This document shows, piece by piece, positions 21,938 to 34,290 of a stretch of 64,000 nt of DNA. The stretch spans positions 18,672,974-18,736,973 of the forward strand of contig NC_135259.1 of NCBI RefSeq assembly GCF_964204865.1. The letters are read 5' to 3'. The notes beneath the pieces are model-generated. The model saw nothing but the letters and a program-made list of their open reading frames with translations. It had not been told where the DNA came from and did no database searches. How positions within the stretch are numbered: the stretch's first letter is position 1; every line of letters starts with the position of its first letter. The translations under genes were made by a program, and so were the position numbers. Source of the DNA: Styela clava (lineage: Eukaryota > Chordata > Ascidiacea > Stolidobranchia > Styelidae).

Positions 21938-22253
21938 ACTTTTCTTCAAACAAAGATCAGGTAGGTCAGTTTTAGTTTTGAAACGTCAGAAAGATAATGG
22001 TGAAGCTTTACTCTTTAGGCTGTATTTCTCGAGTGACTAAAGAATATATTACCTTAACAAAAACTTTCCAGAATGTGATTAGTGGGGTTTAACCTGATAA
22101 TTTATCGATTTAACTGTTGTAGTTGTTAAGGAGGATGATCGTAAAGATGCATGCAAATATGGGAATGTCACGAGTACAATAATATAACAGCACAACACTT
22201 TCACCTAACTTCAAGCCCGTGTCATTCTTTGAGATTAACGGTTAATAAGACTC

Positions 22254-22327
22254 TGGCCAGTACGGGGATCGAACCCGCGACATTCGCGTTATTAGCACGA
22301 CGCTCTAACCAACTGAGCTAACCGGCC
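22254..22327 (-). tRNA. tRNA-Ile(AAT), unit 14
   Basis: Matches the reference; flank as in unit 11. Confidence 0.95.
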
Positions 22328-22775
22328 ATATGTTCTATTGAATATACTCAGCCAATTTCATTAAGACTCTTACAGTAATTGTCTTCAAAAAGGAAGTTGT
22401 GAAATGTTATTTTTTTAACTAAGAAAGTACTTTTCTCACACGAGTCAAAAGCGCTGATAGGAAAGTACTAAAATCGCCGTTGGGCTATTCCTTATGGGAA
22501 AGTGGAATTCGTCTATGCATATAGAGTGAGGGAGAAGTTTTTCATTTGATATTTTAGTCACCATCGATTAATTGTGTGAAGAAACAGTAGAGGAACGAGA
22601 TAGCATCTTTCAGTTACGAAGTACTAAATTCTGTCAGCGACATTTGTTTTTTGTAGTATCTGTTTGACTCTAGGAAACAGATATTAAAGATAGACTTGCT
22701 ATTCCTTAATATTAAATGGATTTCATCCGAGGGAACACACAGATAGAAATGATTCATTTTTTAAATAATAGACAG

Positions 22776-22867
22776 CGTCCCTGGGTGGGCTTGAACCACC
22801 AACCTTTCGGTACCCATCAGTATAAGAGGTAACAGCCGAACGCGCTGACCGATTGCGCCACAGAGAC
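22776..22867 (-). tRNA. tRNA-Asn(GTT) with intron, unit 14
   Basis: Matches the reference tRNA and intron. Confidence 0.95.
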
Positions 22868-23092
22868 CGACACGGACTATGGTTTGTTAATTTGTTTTTA
22901 TAAAAGATTCGATATGTCCAATATTTTTTGGTAATCTGCATTAAGTTACATTGGTTTTAAATGATTTTCTCAACACAACAAAACACATAATTTATACATT
23001 TAAGAAAGAATTACATGAAGTATTTAAAATACTGACCTCGAAGACAGCATGGATATTAGTTCAGTGGAGAGAGTAGGTCATTTCTGCCGATA

Positions 23093-23164
23093 TCCCATAT
23101 GGACTAGGCGTTAAGATTTCAGGCTCTCACCCATGCGGCCCGGGTTCTATTCCCGGTCTGGGAA
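23093..23164 (+). pseudogene. tRNA-Glu(CTC)-like pseudogene, unit 15
   Basis: Acceptor reads TCCCATA, adding acceptor mismatches to the common defects. Confidence 0.86.
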
Positions 23165-23520
23165 ACTCTTTATACCAAATATTTTAAATTTTTAATTTCT
23201 TTCAGAAGGATCATTAGTGAGGTTTTATATGTCAAATCATTGATTGTTACAGTTGTAAAAGCGACAGTGACTGGGTAGGTTGTTCGTGAAGAACCATGTG
23301 GCCATTACAGTGTCAGCCTTATAATAAATTAATTTTGGATAGGAATAGTTTTTCAGTGATATTTCCAACATAAAACAAAAACATCAGCTGTATACAGAAG
23401 ACAAAAGTACATGAAGTGTTTCAAATACTGACGAAGAAAACTACGCGGATATTACTTCAGTAGCGCTACATTGAGGTAACACCAATTTATTGGGTAATAC
23501 TTCTGCCAAATTAATCGTAT

Positions 23521-23592
23521 TCCCAGATGGTCTAGGGGTTAGGATTCCTGGCTTTCACCCAGGCGGCCCGGGTTCGATTCCCGGTCTGGGAA
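23521..23592 (+). tRNA. tRNA-Glu(TTC), unit 15
   Basis: tRNA matches the reference. Confidence 0.96.
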
Positions 23593-23884
23593 ACTTTTCT
23601 TCAAACAAAGATCAGGTGGTCAGTTTTAGTTTTGAAACGTCAGAAGGATAATGGTGAAGCTTTACTCTTTAGGCTGTATTTCTCGAGTGACTAAAGAATA
23701 TATTACCTTAACAAAAACTTTCCAGAATGTGATTAGTGGGGTTTAACCTGATAATTTATCGATTTAACTGTTGTAGTTGTTAAGAAGGATGATGGTGAAG
23801 ATGCATGCAAATATGGGAATGTCACGAGTACAATAATATAACAGCACAACACTTTCACCTAACTTCAAGTCACGTGTCATTCTT

Positions 23885-23908
23885 TCTAACCAACTGAGCT
23901 AACCGGCC
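23885..23908 (-). pseudogene. tRNA-Ile remnant, unit 15
   Basis: Only the first 24 bases (acceptor 5' strand and D arm) remain. A deletion runs from cattcttt in the downstream spacer to the D loop, removing the anticodon and T arms and shortening the unit to 1,582 bp. Confidence 0.93.
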
Positions 23909-24357
23909 ATATGTTCTATTGAATATACTCAGCCAATTTCATTAAGACTCTTACAGTAATTGTCTCCAAAAAGGAAGTTGTGAAATGTTATTTTGTTAAC
24001 TAAGAAAGTACTTTTCTCACACGAGTCAAAAGCGCTGATAGGAAAGTACTAAAATCGCCGTTGGGCTATTCCTTATGGAAAAGTGGAATTCGTCTATGCA
24101 TATTGAGTGAGGGAGAAGTTTTTCATTTGATATTTTAGTCACCATCGATTAATTGTGTGAAGAAACAGTGGAGGAACGAGATAGCATCTTTCAGTTGCGA
24201 AGTACTAAATTCTGTCAGCGACATTTGTTTTTTGTAGTATCTGTTTGACTCTAGGAAACAGAAATTAAAGATAGAATTGCTATTCCTTAATATTAAATGG
24301 ATTTCATCCGAGAGAACAAACAGATAGAAAGGATTCCTTTTCTTAAATAATAGACAG

Positions 24358-24449
24358 CGTCCCTGGGTGGGCTTGAACCACCAACCTTTCGGTACCCATC
24401 AGTATAAGAGGTAACAGCCGAACGCGCTGACCGATTGCGCCACAGAGAC
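24358..24449 (-). tRNA. tRNA-Asn(GTT) with intron, unit 15
   Basis: Matches unit 12, flanks included, 4,888 bp away. Confidence 0.95.
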
Positions 24450-24674
24450 CGAGACGGACTATGGTTTGTTAATTTGTTTTTATAAAAGATTCGAAATGTA
24501 CAATATTTTTTGGTAATCTGCATTAAATTACATTGGTTTTAAATGATTTTCTCAACACAACAAAACACATAATTTATACATTTAAGAAAGAATTACATGA
24601 AGTATTTAAAATACTGACCTCGAAGACAGCATGGATATTAGTTCAGTGGAGAGAGTAGGTCATTTCTGCCGATA

Positions 24675-24746
24675 TCCCAGAAGGACTAGGCGTTAGCATT
24701 TCAGGCTCTCACCCATGCGGCCCGGGTTCTATTCCCGGTCTGGGAA
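24675..24746 (+). pseudogene. tRNA-Glu(CTC)-like pseudogene, unit 16
   Basis: Same variant as 19787-19858. Confidence 0.86.
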
Positions 24747-25102
24747 ACTCTTTATACCAAATATTTTAAATTTTTGATTTCTTTCAGAAGGATCATTAGT
24801 GAGGTTTCATATGTCAAATCATTGATTGTTACAGTTGTAAAAGCGACAGTGACTGGGTAGGTTGTTCGTGAAGAACCATGTGGCCATTACAGTGTCAGCC
24901 TTATAATAAATTAATTTTGGATAGGAATAGTTTTTCAGTGATATTTCCAACATAACACAAAGACATCAGCTGTATACAGAAGACAGAAGTACATGAAGTA
25001 TTACAAATACTAACGAAGAAAACTACGCGGATATTACTTCAGTAGCGCTACATTGAGGTAACACCAATTTATTAGATAATACTTCTGCCAAAGTAATAGT
25101 AT

Positions 25103-25174
25103 TCCCAGATGGTCTAGGGGTTAGGATTCCAGGCTTTCACCCAGGACGCCCGGGTTCGATTCCCGGTCTGGAAA
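25103..25174 (+). tRNA. tRNA-Glu(TTC), unit 16, doubly damaged
   Basis: Carries the unit-13 anticodon-stem and variable-region changes plus G71 to A in the acceptor stem. Confidence 0.88.
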
Positions 25175-25487
25175 ACTTTTCTTCAAACAAAGATCAGGTC
25201 AGTTTTAGTTTTGAAACGTCAGAAAGATAATGGTGAAGCTTTACACTTTAGGCTGTATTTCTGGAGTGACTAAAGAATATATTACCTTCACAAAAACTTT
25301 CCAGAATGTGATTAGTGGGGTTTAACCTGATAATTTATCGATTTAACTGTTGTAGTTGTTAAGAAGGATGATGGTGAAGATGCATGCAAATATGGGAATG
25401 TCACGAGTACAATAATATAACAGCACAACACTTTCACCTAACTTTAAGTCACGTGTCATTCTTTGAGATTAACGGTTAATAAGACAC

Positions 25488-25561
25488 TGGCCAGTACGGG
25501 GATCGAACCCGCGACATTCTCGTTATTCGCACGACGCTCTAACCAACTGAGCTAACCGGCC
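25488..25561 (-). tRNA. tRNA-Ile(AAT), unit 16, U33 lost
   Basis: Same double variant as 20600-20673. Confidence 0.86.
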
Positions 25562-26008
25562 ATACGTTCTCTTGAATATACTCAGCCAATTTCATTGAAA
25601 TTCTTACAGTAATTGTCTTCAAAAATGAAGTTGTGAAATGTTATTTTTTTAACTAAGAAAGTACTTTTCTCACACGAGTCAAAAGCGCTGATAGGAAAGT
25701 ACTAAAATCGCCGTTGGGCTATTCCTTATGGAAAAGTGGAATTCGTCTATGCATATAGAGTGAGGGAGAAGTTTTTCATTTGATATTTTAGTCACCATCG
25801 ATTAATTGTGTGAATAAACAGTAGAGGAACGAGATAGCAACTTTCAGTTACGAAGTACTAAATCCTGTCAGCGACATTTGTTTTTGTAGTATCTGTTTGA
25901 CTCTAGGAAACATAAATTAAAGATAGACTTGCTATTCCTTAATATTAAATGGATTTCATCCGAGGGAACACACAGATAGAAAGGATTCATTTTTTAAATA
26001 ATAGACAG

Positions 26009-26100
26009 CGTCCCTGGGTGGGCTTGAACCACCAACCTTTCGGTACCCATCAGTATAAGAGGTAACAGCCGAACGCGCTGACCGATTGCGCCACAGAGAC
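26009..26100 (-). tRNA. tRNA-Asn(GTT) with intron, unit 16
   Basis: Matches the reference tRNA and intron. Confidence 0.95.
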
Positions 26101-26325
26101 CGACAAGGACTATGGTTTGTTAATTTGTTTTTATAAAAGATTCGAAATGTCCAATATTTTTTGGTAATCTTCATTAAATTACATTGGTTTTAAACGATTT
26201 TCTCAACACAACAAAACACATAATTTATACATTTAAGAAAGAATTACATGAAGTATTTAAAATACTGACCTCGAAGACAGCATGGATATTAGTTCAGTGG
26301 AGAGAGTAGGTCATTTCTGCCGATA

Positions 26326-26397
26326 TCCCAGATGGACTAGGCGTTAGGTTTTCAGGCTCTCACCCATGCGGCCCGGGTTCTATTACCGGTCTGGGAA
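26326..26397 (+). pseudogene. tRNA-Glu(CTC)-like pseudogene, unit 17
   Basis: Same variant as 21438-21509. Confidence 0.86.
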
Positions 26398-26753
26398 ACT
26401 CTTTATACCAAATATTTTAAATTTTTGATTTCTTTCAGAAGGATCATTAGTGAGGTTTTATATGTCAAATCATTGATTGATACAGTTGTAAAAGCGACAT
26501 TGACTGGGTAGGTTGTTCGTGAAGAACCATGTGGCCATTACAGTGTCAGCCTTATGATAAATTAATTTTGGATAGGAATAGTTTTTCAGTTATATTTCCA
26601 ACATAAAACGAAGACATCAGCTGTATACAGAAGACAGAAGTACATGAAGTATTTCAAATACTGACGAAGAAAACTACGCGGATATTACTTCAGTAGCGCT
26701 ACATTGAGGTAACAGCAATTTATTAGATAATACTTCTGCCAAAGTAATAGTAT

Positions 26754-26825
26754 TCCCAGATGGTCTAGGGGTTAGGATTCCAGGCTTTCACCCAGGCGGC
26801 CCGGGTTCGATTCCCGGTCTTGGAA
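26754..26825 (+). tRNA. tRNA-Glu(TTC), unit 17, two stem mismatches
   Basis: T29 to A in the anticodon stem and G69 to T in the acceptor stem. Same in unit 20. Confidence 0.88.
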
Positions 26826-27146
26826 ACTTTTCTTCAAACAAAGATCAGGTAGGTCAGTTTTAGTTTTGAAACGTCAGAAAGATAATGGTGAAGCTTTACT
26901 CTTTAGGCTGTATTTCTCGAGTGACTAAAGAATATATTACCTTAACAAAAACTTTCCAGAATGTGATTAGTGGGGTTTAACCTGATAATTTATCAATTTA
27001 ACTGTTGTAGTTGTTAAGAAGGATGATGGTGAAGATGCATGCAAATATGGGAATGTCACGAGTACAATAATATAACAGCACAACACTTTCACCTAACTTT
27101 AAGTCACGTGTCATTCTTTGAGATTAACGGTTAATAAGAAAGATAA

Positions 27147-27220
27147 TGGCCAGTACGGGGATCGAACCCGCGACATTCGCGTTATTAGCACGACGCTCTA
27201 ACCAACTGAGCTAACCGGCC
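27147..27220 (-). tRNA. tRNA-Ile(AAT), unit 17
   Basis: tRNA matches the reference. The 3' flank has an alternative form (aagaaagataatggcc), shared with unit 20. Confidence 0.95.
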
Positions 27221-27668
27221 ATACGTTCTATTGAATATACTCAGCCAATTTCATTAAAACTCTTACAGTAATTGTCTTCAAAAATGAAGTTGTGAAATGT
27301 TATTTTTTTAACTAAGAAAGTACTTTTCTCACACGAGTCAAAAGCGCTGATAGGAAAGTACTAAAATCGCCGTTGGGCTATTCCTTATGGGAAAGTGGAA
27401 TTCGTCTATGCATATAGAGTGAGGGAGAAGTTTTTCATTTGATATTTTAGTCACCATCGATTAATTGTGTGAAGAAACAGTAGAGGAACGAGATAGCATC
27501 TTTCAGTTACGAAGTACTAAATTCTGTCAGCGACATTTGTTTTTTGTAGTATCTGTTTGACTCTAGGAAACAGATATTAAAGATAGACTTGCTATTCCTT
27601 AATATTAAATGGATTTCATCCGAGGGAACACACAGATAGAAATGATTCATTTTTTAAATAATAGACAG

Positions 27669-27760
27669 CGTCCCTGGGTGGGCTTGAACCACCAACCTTT
27701 CGGTACCCATCAGTATAAGAGGTAACAGCCGAACGCGCTGACCGATTGCGCCACAGAGAC
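27669..27760 (-). tRNA. tRNA-Asn(GTT) with intron, unit 17
   Basis: Matches the reference tRNA and intron. Confidence 0.95.
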
Positions 27761-27985
27761 CGACACGGACTATGGTTTGTTAATTTGTTTTTATAAAAGA
27801 TTCGATATGTCCAATATTTTTTGGTAATCTGCATTAAGTTACATTGGTTTTAAATGATTTTCTCAACACAACAAAACACATAATTTATACATTTAAGAAA
27901 GAATTACATGAAGTATTTAAAATACTGACCTCGAAGACAGCATGGATATTAGTTCAGTGGAGAGAGTAGGTCATTTCTGCCGATA

Positions 27986-28057
27986 TCCCATATGGACTAG
28001 GCGTTAAGATTTCAGGCTCTCACCCATGCGGCCCGGGTTCTATTCCCGGTCTGGGAA
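27986..28057 (+). pseudogene. tRNA-Glu(CTC)-like pseudogene, unit 18
   Basis: Same variant as 23093-23164. Confidence 0.86.
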
Positions 28058-28413
28058 ACTCTTTATACCAAATATTTTAAATTTTTAATTTCTTTCAGAA
28101 GGATCATTAGTGAGGTTTTATATGTCAAATCATTGATTGTTACAGTTGTAAAAGCGACAGTGACTGGGTAGGTTGTTCGTGAAGAACCATGTGGCCATTA
28201 CAGTGTCAGCTTCATAATAAATTAATTTTGGATAGGAATAGTTTTTCAGTGATATTTCCAACATAAAACAAAAACATCAGCTGTATACAGAAGACAAAAG
28301 TACATGAAGTGTTTCAAATACTGACGAAGAAAACTACGCGGATATTACTTCAGTAGCGCTACATTGAGGTAACACCAATTTATTGGGTAATACTTCTGCC
28401 AAATTAATCGTAT

Positions 28414-28485
28414 TCCCAGATGGTCTAGGGGTTAGGATTCCTGGCTTTCACCCAGGCGGCCCGGGTTCGATTCCCGGTCTGGGAA
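28414..28485 (+). tRNA. tRNA-Glu(TTC), unit 18
   Basis: Matches the reference. Confidence 0.96.
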
Positions 28486-28801
28486 ACTTTTCTTCAAACA
28501 AAGATCAGGTGGTCAGTTTTAGTTTTGAAACGTCAGAAGGATAATGGTGAAGCTTTACTCTTTAGGCTGTATTTCTCGAGTGACTAAAGAATATATTACC
28601 TTAACAAAAACTTTCCAGAATGTGATTAGTGGGGTTTAACCTGATAATTTATCGATTTAACTGTTGTAGTTGTTACGGAAGAAGATCGTAAAGATGCATG
28701 CAAATATGGGAATGTCACGAGTACAATAATATAACAGCACAACACTTTCACCTAACTTCAAGTCACGTGTCATTCTTTGAGATTAACGGTTAATGAGACA
28801 C

Positions 28802-28875
28802 TGGGCAGTACGGGGATCGAACCCGCGACATTCGCGTTATTAGCACGACGCTCTAACCAACTGAGCTAACCGGCC
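28802..28875 (-). tRNA. tRNA-Ile(AAT), unit 18, acceptor variant
   Basis: G70 is C, a C-C mismatch at the third acceptor pair. Shared with unit 21. Confidence 0.91.
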
Positions 28876-29322
28876 ATATGTTCTATTGAATATACTCAGC
28901 CAATTTCATTAAGACTCTTACAGTAATTGTCTCCAAAAAGGAAGTTGTGAAATGTTATTTTGTTAACTAAGAAAGTACTTTTCTCACACGAGTCAAAAGC
29001 GCTGATAGGAAAGTACTGAAATCGCCGTTGGGCTATTCCTTGTGGAAAAGTGGAATTCGTCTAAGCATATAGAGTGAGGGAGAAGTTTTTCATTTGATAT
29101 TTTAGTCACCATGGATTAATTGTGTGAAGAAACAGTAGAGGAACGAGATAGCATCTTTCAGTTACGAAGTACTAAATTCTGTCAGCGACATTTGTTTTTG
29201 TAGTATCTGTTTGACTCTAGGAAACAGAAATTAAAGATAGACTTGCTATTCCTTAATATTAAATGGATTTCATCCGAGGGAACACACAGATAGAAAGGAT
29301 TCATTTTTTAAATAATAGACAG

Positions 29323-29414
29323 CGTCCCTGGGTGGGCTTGAACCACCAACCTTTCGGTACCCATCAGTATAAGAGGTACCAGCCGAACGCGCTGACCGAT
29401 TGCGCCACAGAGAC
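29323..29414 (-). tRNA. tRNA-Asn body with GGT (Thr) anticodon, unit 18
   Basis: All stems, the intron, B box and discriminator match the Asn reference; only the middle anticodon base differs, giving GGT. This copy has no other visible defect, so if transcribed and charged by AsnRS it would place Asn at Thr codons, and if charged by ThrRS it would be a new Thr isoacceptor. AsnRS depends strongly on the GTT anticodon in known systems, so poor charging is the likeliest outcome. Confidence 0.92.
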
Positions 29415-29639
29415 CGACACGGACTATGGTTTGTTAATTTGTTTTTATAAAAGATTCGAAATGTCCAATATTTTTTGGTAATCTGCATTAAATTACATTG
29501 GTTTTAAATGATTTTCTCAACACAACAAAACACATAATTTATAAATTTAAGAAAGAATTACATGAAGTATTTAAAATACTGACCTCGAAGACAGCATGGA
29601 TATTAGTTCAGTGGAGAGAGTAGGTCATTTCTGCCGATA

Positions 29640-29711
29640 TCCCAGATGAACTAGGCGTTAGGATTTCAGGCTCTCACCCATGCGGCCCGGGTTCTATTCC
29701 CGGTCTGGGAA
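29640..29711 (+). pseudogene. tRNA-Glu(CTC)-like pseudogene, unit 19
   Basis: Reverts to the unit-1 form (tgaactagg). Confidence 0.86.
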
Positions 29712-30067
29712 ACTCTTTATACCAAATATTTTAAATTTTTGATTTCTTTCAGAGGGATCATTAGTGAGGTTTTATATGTCAAATCATTGATTGTTACAGT
29801 TGTAAAAGCGACAGTGACTGGGTAGGTTGTTCGTGAAGAACCATGTGGCCATTACAGTGTCAGCCTTATAATAAATTAATTTTGGATAGGAATAGTTTTT
29901 CAGTGATATTTCCAACATAACACAAAGACATCAGCTGTATACAGAAGACAGAAGTACATGAAGTATTACAAATACTGACGAAGAAAACTACGCGGATATT
30001 ACTTCAGTAGCGCTACATTGAGGTAACACCAATTTATTAGATAATACTTCTGCCAAAGTAATAGTAT

Positions 30068-30139
30068 TCCCAGATGGTCTAGGGGTTAGGATTCCAGGCT
30101 TTCACCCAGGACGCCCGGGTTCGATTCCCGGTCTGGGAA
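30068..30139 (+). tRNA. tRNA-Glu(TTC), unit 19, anticodon-stem variant
   Basis: T29 to A and ggacgcc variable region, as in unit 13. Confidence 0.9.
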
Positions 30140-30452
30140 ACTTTTCTTCAAACAAAGATCAGGTCAGTTTTAGTTTTGAAGCGTCAGAAAGATAATGGTG
30201 AAGCTTTACACTTTAGGCTGTATTTCTGGAGTGACTAAAGAATATATTACCTTAACAAAAACTTTCCAGAATGTGATTAGTGGGGTTTAACCTGATAATT
30301 TATCGATTTAACTGTTGTAGTTGTTAAGAAGGGTGATGGTGAAGATGCATGCAAATATAGGAATGTCACGAGTACAATAATATAACAGCACAACACATTC
30401 ACCTAACTTTAAGTCACGTGTCATTCTTTGAGATTAACGGTTAATAAGACAC

Positions 30453-30526
30453 TGGCCAGTACGGGGATCGAACCCGCGACATTCGCGTTATTCGCACGAC
30501 GCTCTAACCAACTGAGCTAACCGGCC
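30453..30526 (-). tRNA. tRNA-Ile(AAT), unit 19, U33 lost
   Basis: T33 is G; anticodon stem otherwise intact, as in unit 12. Confidence 0.88.
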
Positions 30527-30974
30527 ATACGTTCTCTTGAATATACCCAGACAAATCTCATTGAAACTCTTACAGTAATTGTCTTCAAAAATGAAGTTGT
30601 GAAATGTTATTTTTTTAACTAAGAAAGTACTTTTCTCACACGAGTCAAAAGCGCTGATAGGAAAGTACTAAAATCGCCGTTGGGCTATTCCTTATGGAAA
30701 AGTGGAATTCGTCTATGCATATAGAGTGAGGGAGAAGTTTTTCATTTGATATTTTAGTCACCATCGATTAATTGTGTGAATAAACAGTAGAGGAACGAGA
30801 TAGCAACTTTCAGTTACGAAGTACTAAATCCTGTCAGCGACATTTGTTTTTGTAGTATCTGTTTGACTCTAGGAAACATAAATTAAAGATAGACTTGCTA
30901 TTCCTTAATATTAAATGGATTTCATCCGAGGGAACACACAGATAGAAAGGATTCATTTTTTAAATAATAGACAG

Positions 30975-31066
30975 CGTCCCTGGGTGGGCTTGAACCACCA
31001 ACCTTTCGGTACCCATCAGTATAAGAGGTAACAGCCGAACGCGCTGACCGATTGCGCCACAGAGAC
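30975..31066 (-). tRNA. tRNA-Asn(GTT) with intron, unit 19
   Basis: Matches the reference tRNA and intron. Confidence 0.95.
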
Positions 31067-31291
31067 CGACAAGGACTATGGTTTGTTAATTTGTTTTTAT
31101 AAAAGATTCGAAATGTCCAATATTTTTTGGTAATCTTCATTAAATTACATTGGTTTTAAACGATTTTCTCAACACAACAAAACACATAATTTATACATTT
31201 AAGAAAGAATTACATGAAGTATTTAAAATACTGACCTCGAAGACAGCATGGATATTAGTTCAGTGGAGAGAGTAGGTCATTTCTGCCGATA

Positions 31292-31363
31292 TCCCAGATG
31301 GACTAGGCGTTAGGTTTTCAGGCTCTCACCCATGCGGCCCGGGTTCTATTACCGGTCTGGGAA
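31292..31363 (+). pseudogene. tRNA-Glu(CTC)-like pseudogene, unit 20
   Basis: Same variant as 21438-21509. Confidence 0.86.
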
Positions 31364-31719
31364 ACTCTTTATACCAAATATTTTAAATTTTTGATTTCTT
31401 TCAGAAGGATCATTAGTGAGGTTTTATATGTCAAATCATTGATTGATACAGTTGTAAAAGCGACATTGACTGGGTAGGTTGTTCGTGAAGAACCATGTGG
31501 CCATTACAGTGTCAGCCTTATGATAAATTAATTTTGGATAGGAATAGTTTTTCAGTTATATTTCCAACATAAAACGAAGAAATCAGCTGTATACAGAAGA
31601 CAGAAGTACATGAAGTATTTCAAATACTGACGAAGAAAACTACGCGGATATTACTTCAGTAGCGCTACATTGAGGTAACACCAATTTATTAGATAATACT
31701 TCTGCCAAAGTAATAGTAT

Positions 31720-31791
31720 TCCCAGATGGTCTAGGGGTTAGGATTCCAGGCTTTCACCCAGGCGGCCCGGGTTCGATTCCCGGTCTTGGAA
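31720..31791 (+). tRNA. tRNA-Glu(TTC), unit 20, two stem mismatches
   Basis: Same variant as 26754-26825. Confidence 0.88.
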
Positions 31792-32112
31792 ACTTTTCTT
31801 CAAACAAAGATCAGGTAGGTCAGTTTTAGTTTTGAAACGTCAGAAAGATAATGGTGAAGCTTTACTCTTTAGGCTGTATTTCTCGAGTGACTAAAGAATA
31901 TATTACCTTAACAAAAACTTTCCAGAATGTGATTAGTGGGGTTTAACCTGATAATTTATCGATTTAACTGTTGTAGTTGTTCAGAAGGATGATGGTGAAG
32001 ATGCATGCAAATATGGGAATGTCACGAGTACAATAATATAACAGCACAACACTTTCACCTAACTTTAAGTCACGTGTCATTCTTTGAGATTAACGGTTAA
32101 TAAGAAAGATAA

Positions 32113-32186
32113 TGGCCAGTACGGGGATCGAACCCGCGACATTCGCGTTATTAGCACGACGCTCTAACCAACTGAGCTAACCGGCC
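32113..32186 (-). tRNA. tRNA-Ile(AAT), unit 20
   Basis: Same as unit 17, flank included. Confidence 0.95.
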
Positions 32187-32634
32187 ATACGTTCTATTGA
32201 ATATACTCAGCCAATTTCATTAAAACTCTTACAGTAATTGTCTTCAAAAATGAAGTTGTGAAATGTTATTTTTTTAACTAAGAAAGTACTTTTCTCACAC
32301 GAGTCAAAAGCGCTGATAGGAAAGTACTAAAATCGCCGTTGGGCTATTCCTTATGGGAAAGTGGAATTCGTCTATGCATATAGAGTGAGGGAGAAGTTTT
32401 TCATTTGATATTTTAGTCACCATCGATTAATTGTGTGAAGAAACAGTAGAGGAACGAGATAGCATCTTTCAGTTACGAAGTACTAAATTCTGTCAGCGAC
32501 ATTTGTTTTTTGTGGTATCTGTTTGACTCTAGGAAACAGATATTAAAGATAGACTTGCTATTCCTTAATATTAAATGGATTTCATCCGAGGGAACACACA
32601 GATAGAAATGATTCATTTTTTAAATAATAGACAG

Positions 32635-32726
32635 CGTCCCTGGGTGGGCTTGAACCACCAACCTTTCGGTACCCATCAGTATAAGAGGTAACAGCCGAAC
32701 GCGCTGACCGATTGCGCCACAGAGAC
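32635..32726 (-). tRNA. tRNA-Asn(GTT) with intron, unit 20
   Basis: Matches the reference tRNA and intron. Confidence 0.95.
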
Positions 32727-32951
32727 CGACACGGACTATGGTTTGTTAATTTGTTTTTATAAAAGATTCGATATGTCCAATATTTTTTGGTAATCTGCAT
32801 TAAGTTACATTGGTTTTAAATGATTTTCTCAACACAACAAAACACATAATTTATACATTTAAGAAAGAATTACATGAAGTATTTAAAATACTGACCTCGA
32901 AGACAGCATGGATATTAGTTCAGTGGAGAGAGTAGGTCATTTCTGCCGATA

Positions 32952-33023
32952 TCCCATATGGACTAGGCGTTAAGATTTCAGGCTCTCACCCATGCGGCCC
33001 GGGTTCTATTACCGGTCTGGGAA
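32952..33023 (+). pseudogene. tRNA-Glu(CTC)-like pseudogene, unit 21
   Basis: TCCCATA acceptor as in unit 15 combined with the attaccgg T-stem break of unit 14. Confidence 0.86.
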
Positions 33024-33379
33024 ACTCTTTATACCAAATATTTTAAATTTTTAATTTCTTTCAGAAGGATCATTAGTGAGGTTTTATATGTCAAATCATT
33101 GATTGTTACAGTTGTAAAAGCGACAGTGACTGGGTAGGTTGTTCGTGAAGAACCATGTGGCCATTACAGTGTCAGCTTTATAATAAATAAATTTTGGATA
33201 GGAATAGTTTTTCAGTGATATTTCCAACATAAAACAAAAACATCAGCTGTATACAGAAGACAAAAGTACATGAAGTATTTCAAATACTGACGAAGAAAAC
33301 TACGCGGATATTACTTCAGTAGCGCTACATTGAGGTAACACCAATTTATTGGGTAATACTTCTGCCAAAGTAATCGTAT

Positions 33380-33451
33380 TCCCAGATGGTCTAGGGGTTA
33401 GGATTCCTGGCTTTCACCCAGGCGGCCCGGGTTCGATTCCCGGTCTGGGAA
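33380..33451 (+). tRNA. tRNA-Glu(TTC), unit 21
   Basis: Matches the reference. Confidence 0.96.
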
Positions 33452-33768
33452 ACTTTTCTTCAAACAAAGATCAGGTAGGTCAGTTTTAGTTTTGAAACGT
33501 CAGAAGGATAATGGTGAAGCTTTACTCCTTAGGCTGTATTTCTCGAGTGACTAAAGAATATATTACCTTAACAAAAACTTTCCAGAATGTGATTAGTGGG
33601 GTTTAACCTGATAATTTATCGATTTAACTGTTGTAGTTGTTACGGAGGAAGATCGTAAAGATGCATGCAAATATGGGAATGTCACGAGTACAATAATATA
33701 ACAGCACAACACTTTCACCTAACTTCAAGTCACGTGTCATTCTTTGAGATTAACGGTTAATAAGACAC

Positions 33769-33842
33769 TGGGCAGTACGGGGATCGAACCCGCGACATTC
33801 GCGTTATTAGCACGACGCTCTAACCAACTGAGCTGACCGGCC
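33769..33842 (-). tRNA. tRNA-Ile(AAT), unit 21, acceptor and U8 variant
   Basis: G70 to C as in unit 18, and T8, a conserved tertiary-contact base, is C. Function doubtful. Confidence 0.88.
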
Positions 33843-34290
33843 ATATGATCTATTGAATATACTCAGCCAATTTCATTAAAACTCTTACAGTAATTGTCTT
33901 CAAAAATGAAGTTGTGAAATGTTATTTTTTTAACTAAGAAAGTACTTTTCTCACACGAGTCAAAAGCGCTGATAGGAAAGTACTAAAATCGCCGTTGGGC
34001 TATTCCTTATGGAAAAGTGGAATTCGTCTAAGCATATAGAGTGAGGGAGAAGTTTTTCATTTGATATTTTAGTCACCATCGATTAATTGTGTGAAGAAAC
34101 AGTAGAGGAACGAGATAGCATCATTCAGTTACGAAGTACTAAATTCTGTCAGCCACATTTGTTTTTTGTAGTATCTGTTTGACTCTAGGAAACAGAAATT
34201 AAATATAGACTTGCTATTCCTTAATATTAAATGGATTTCATCCGAGGGAACACACAGATAGAAAGGATTCACTTTGTAAATAATAGACAG

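Noticed and set aside
29263-29481. A 72-codon plus-strand ORF across Asn in unit 18
   Set aside because: Antisense of the tRNA region, open only because of the variants in that unit.
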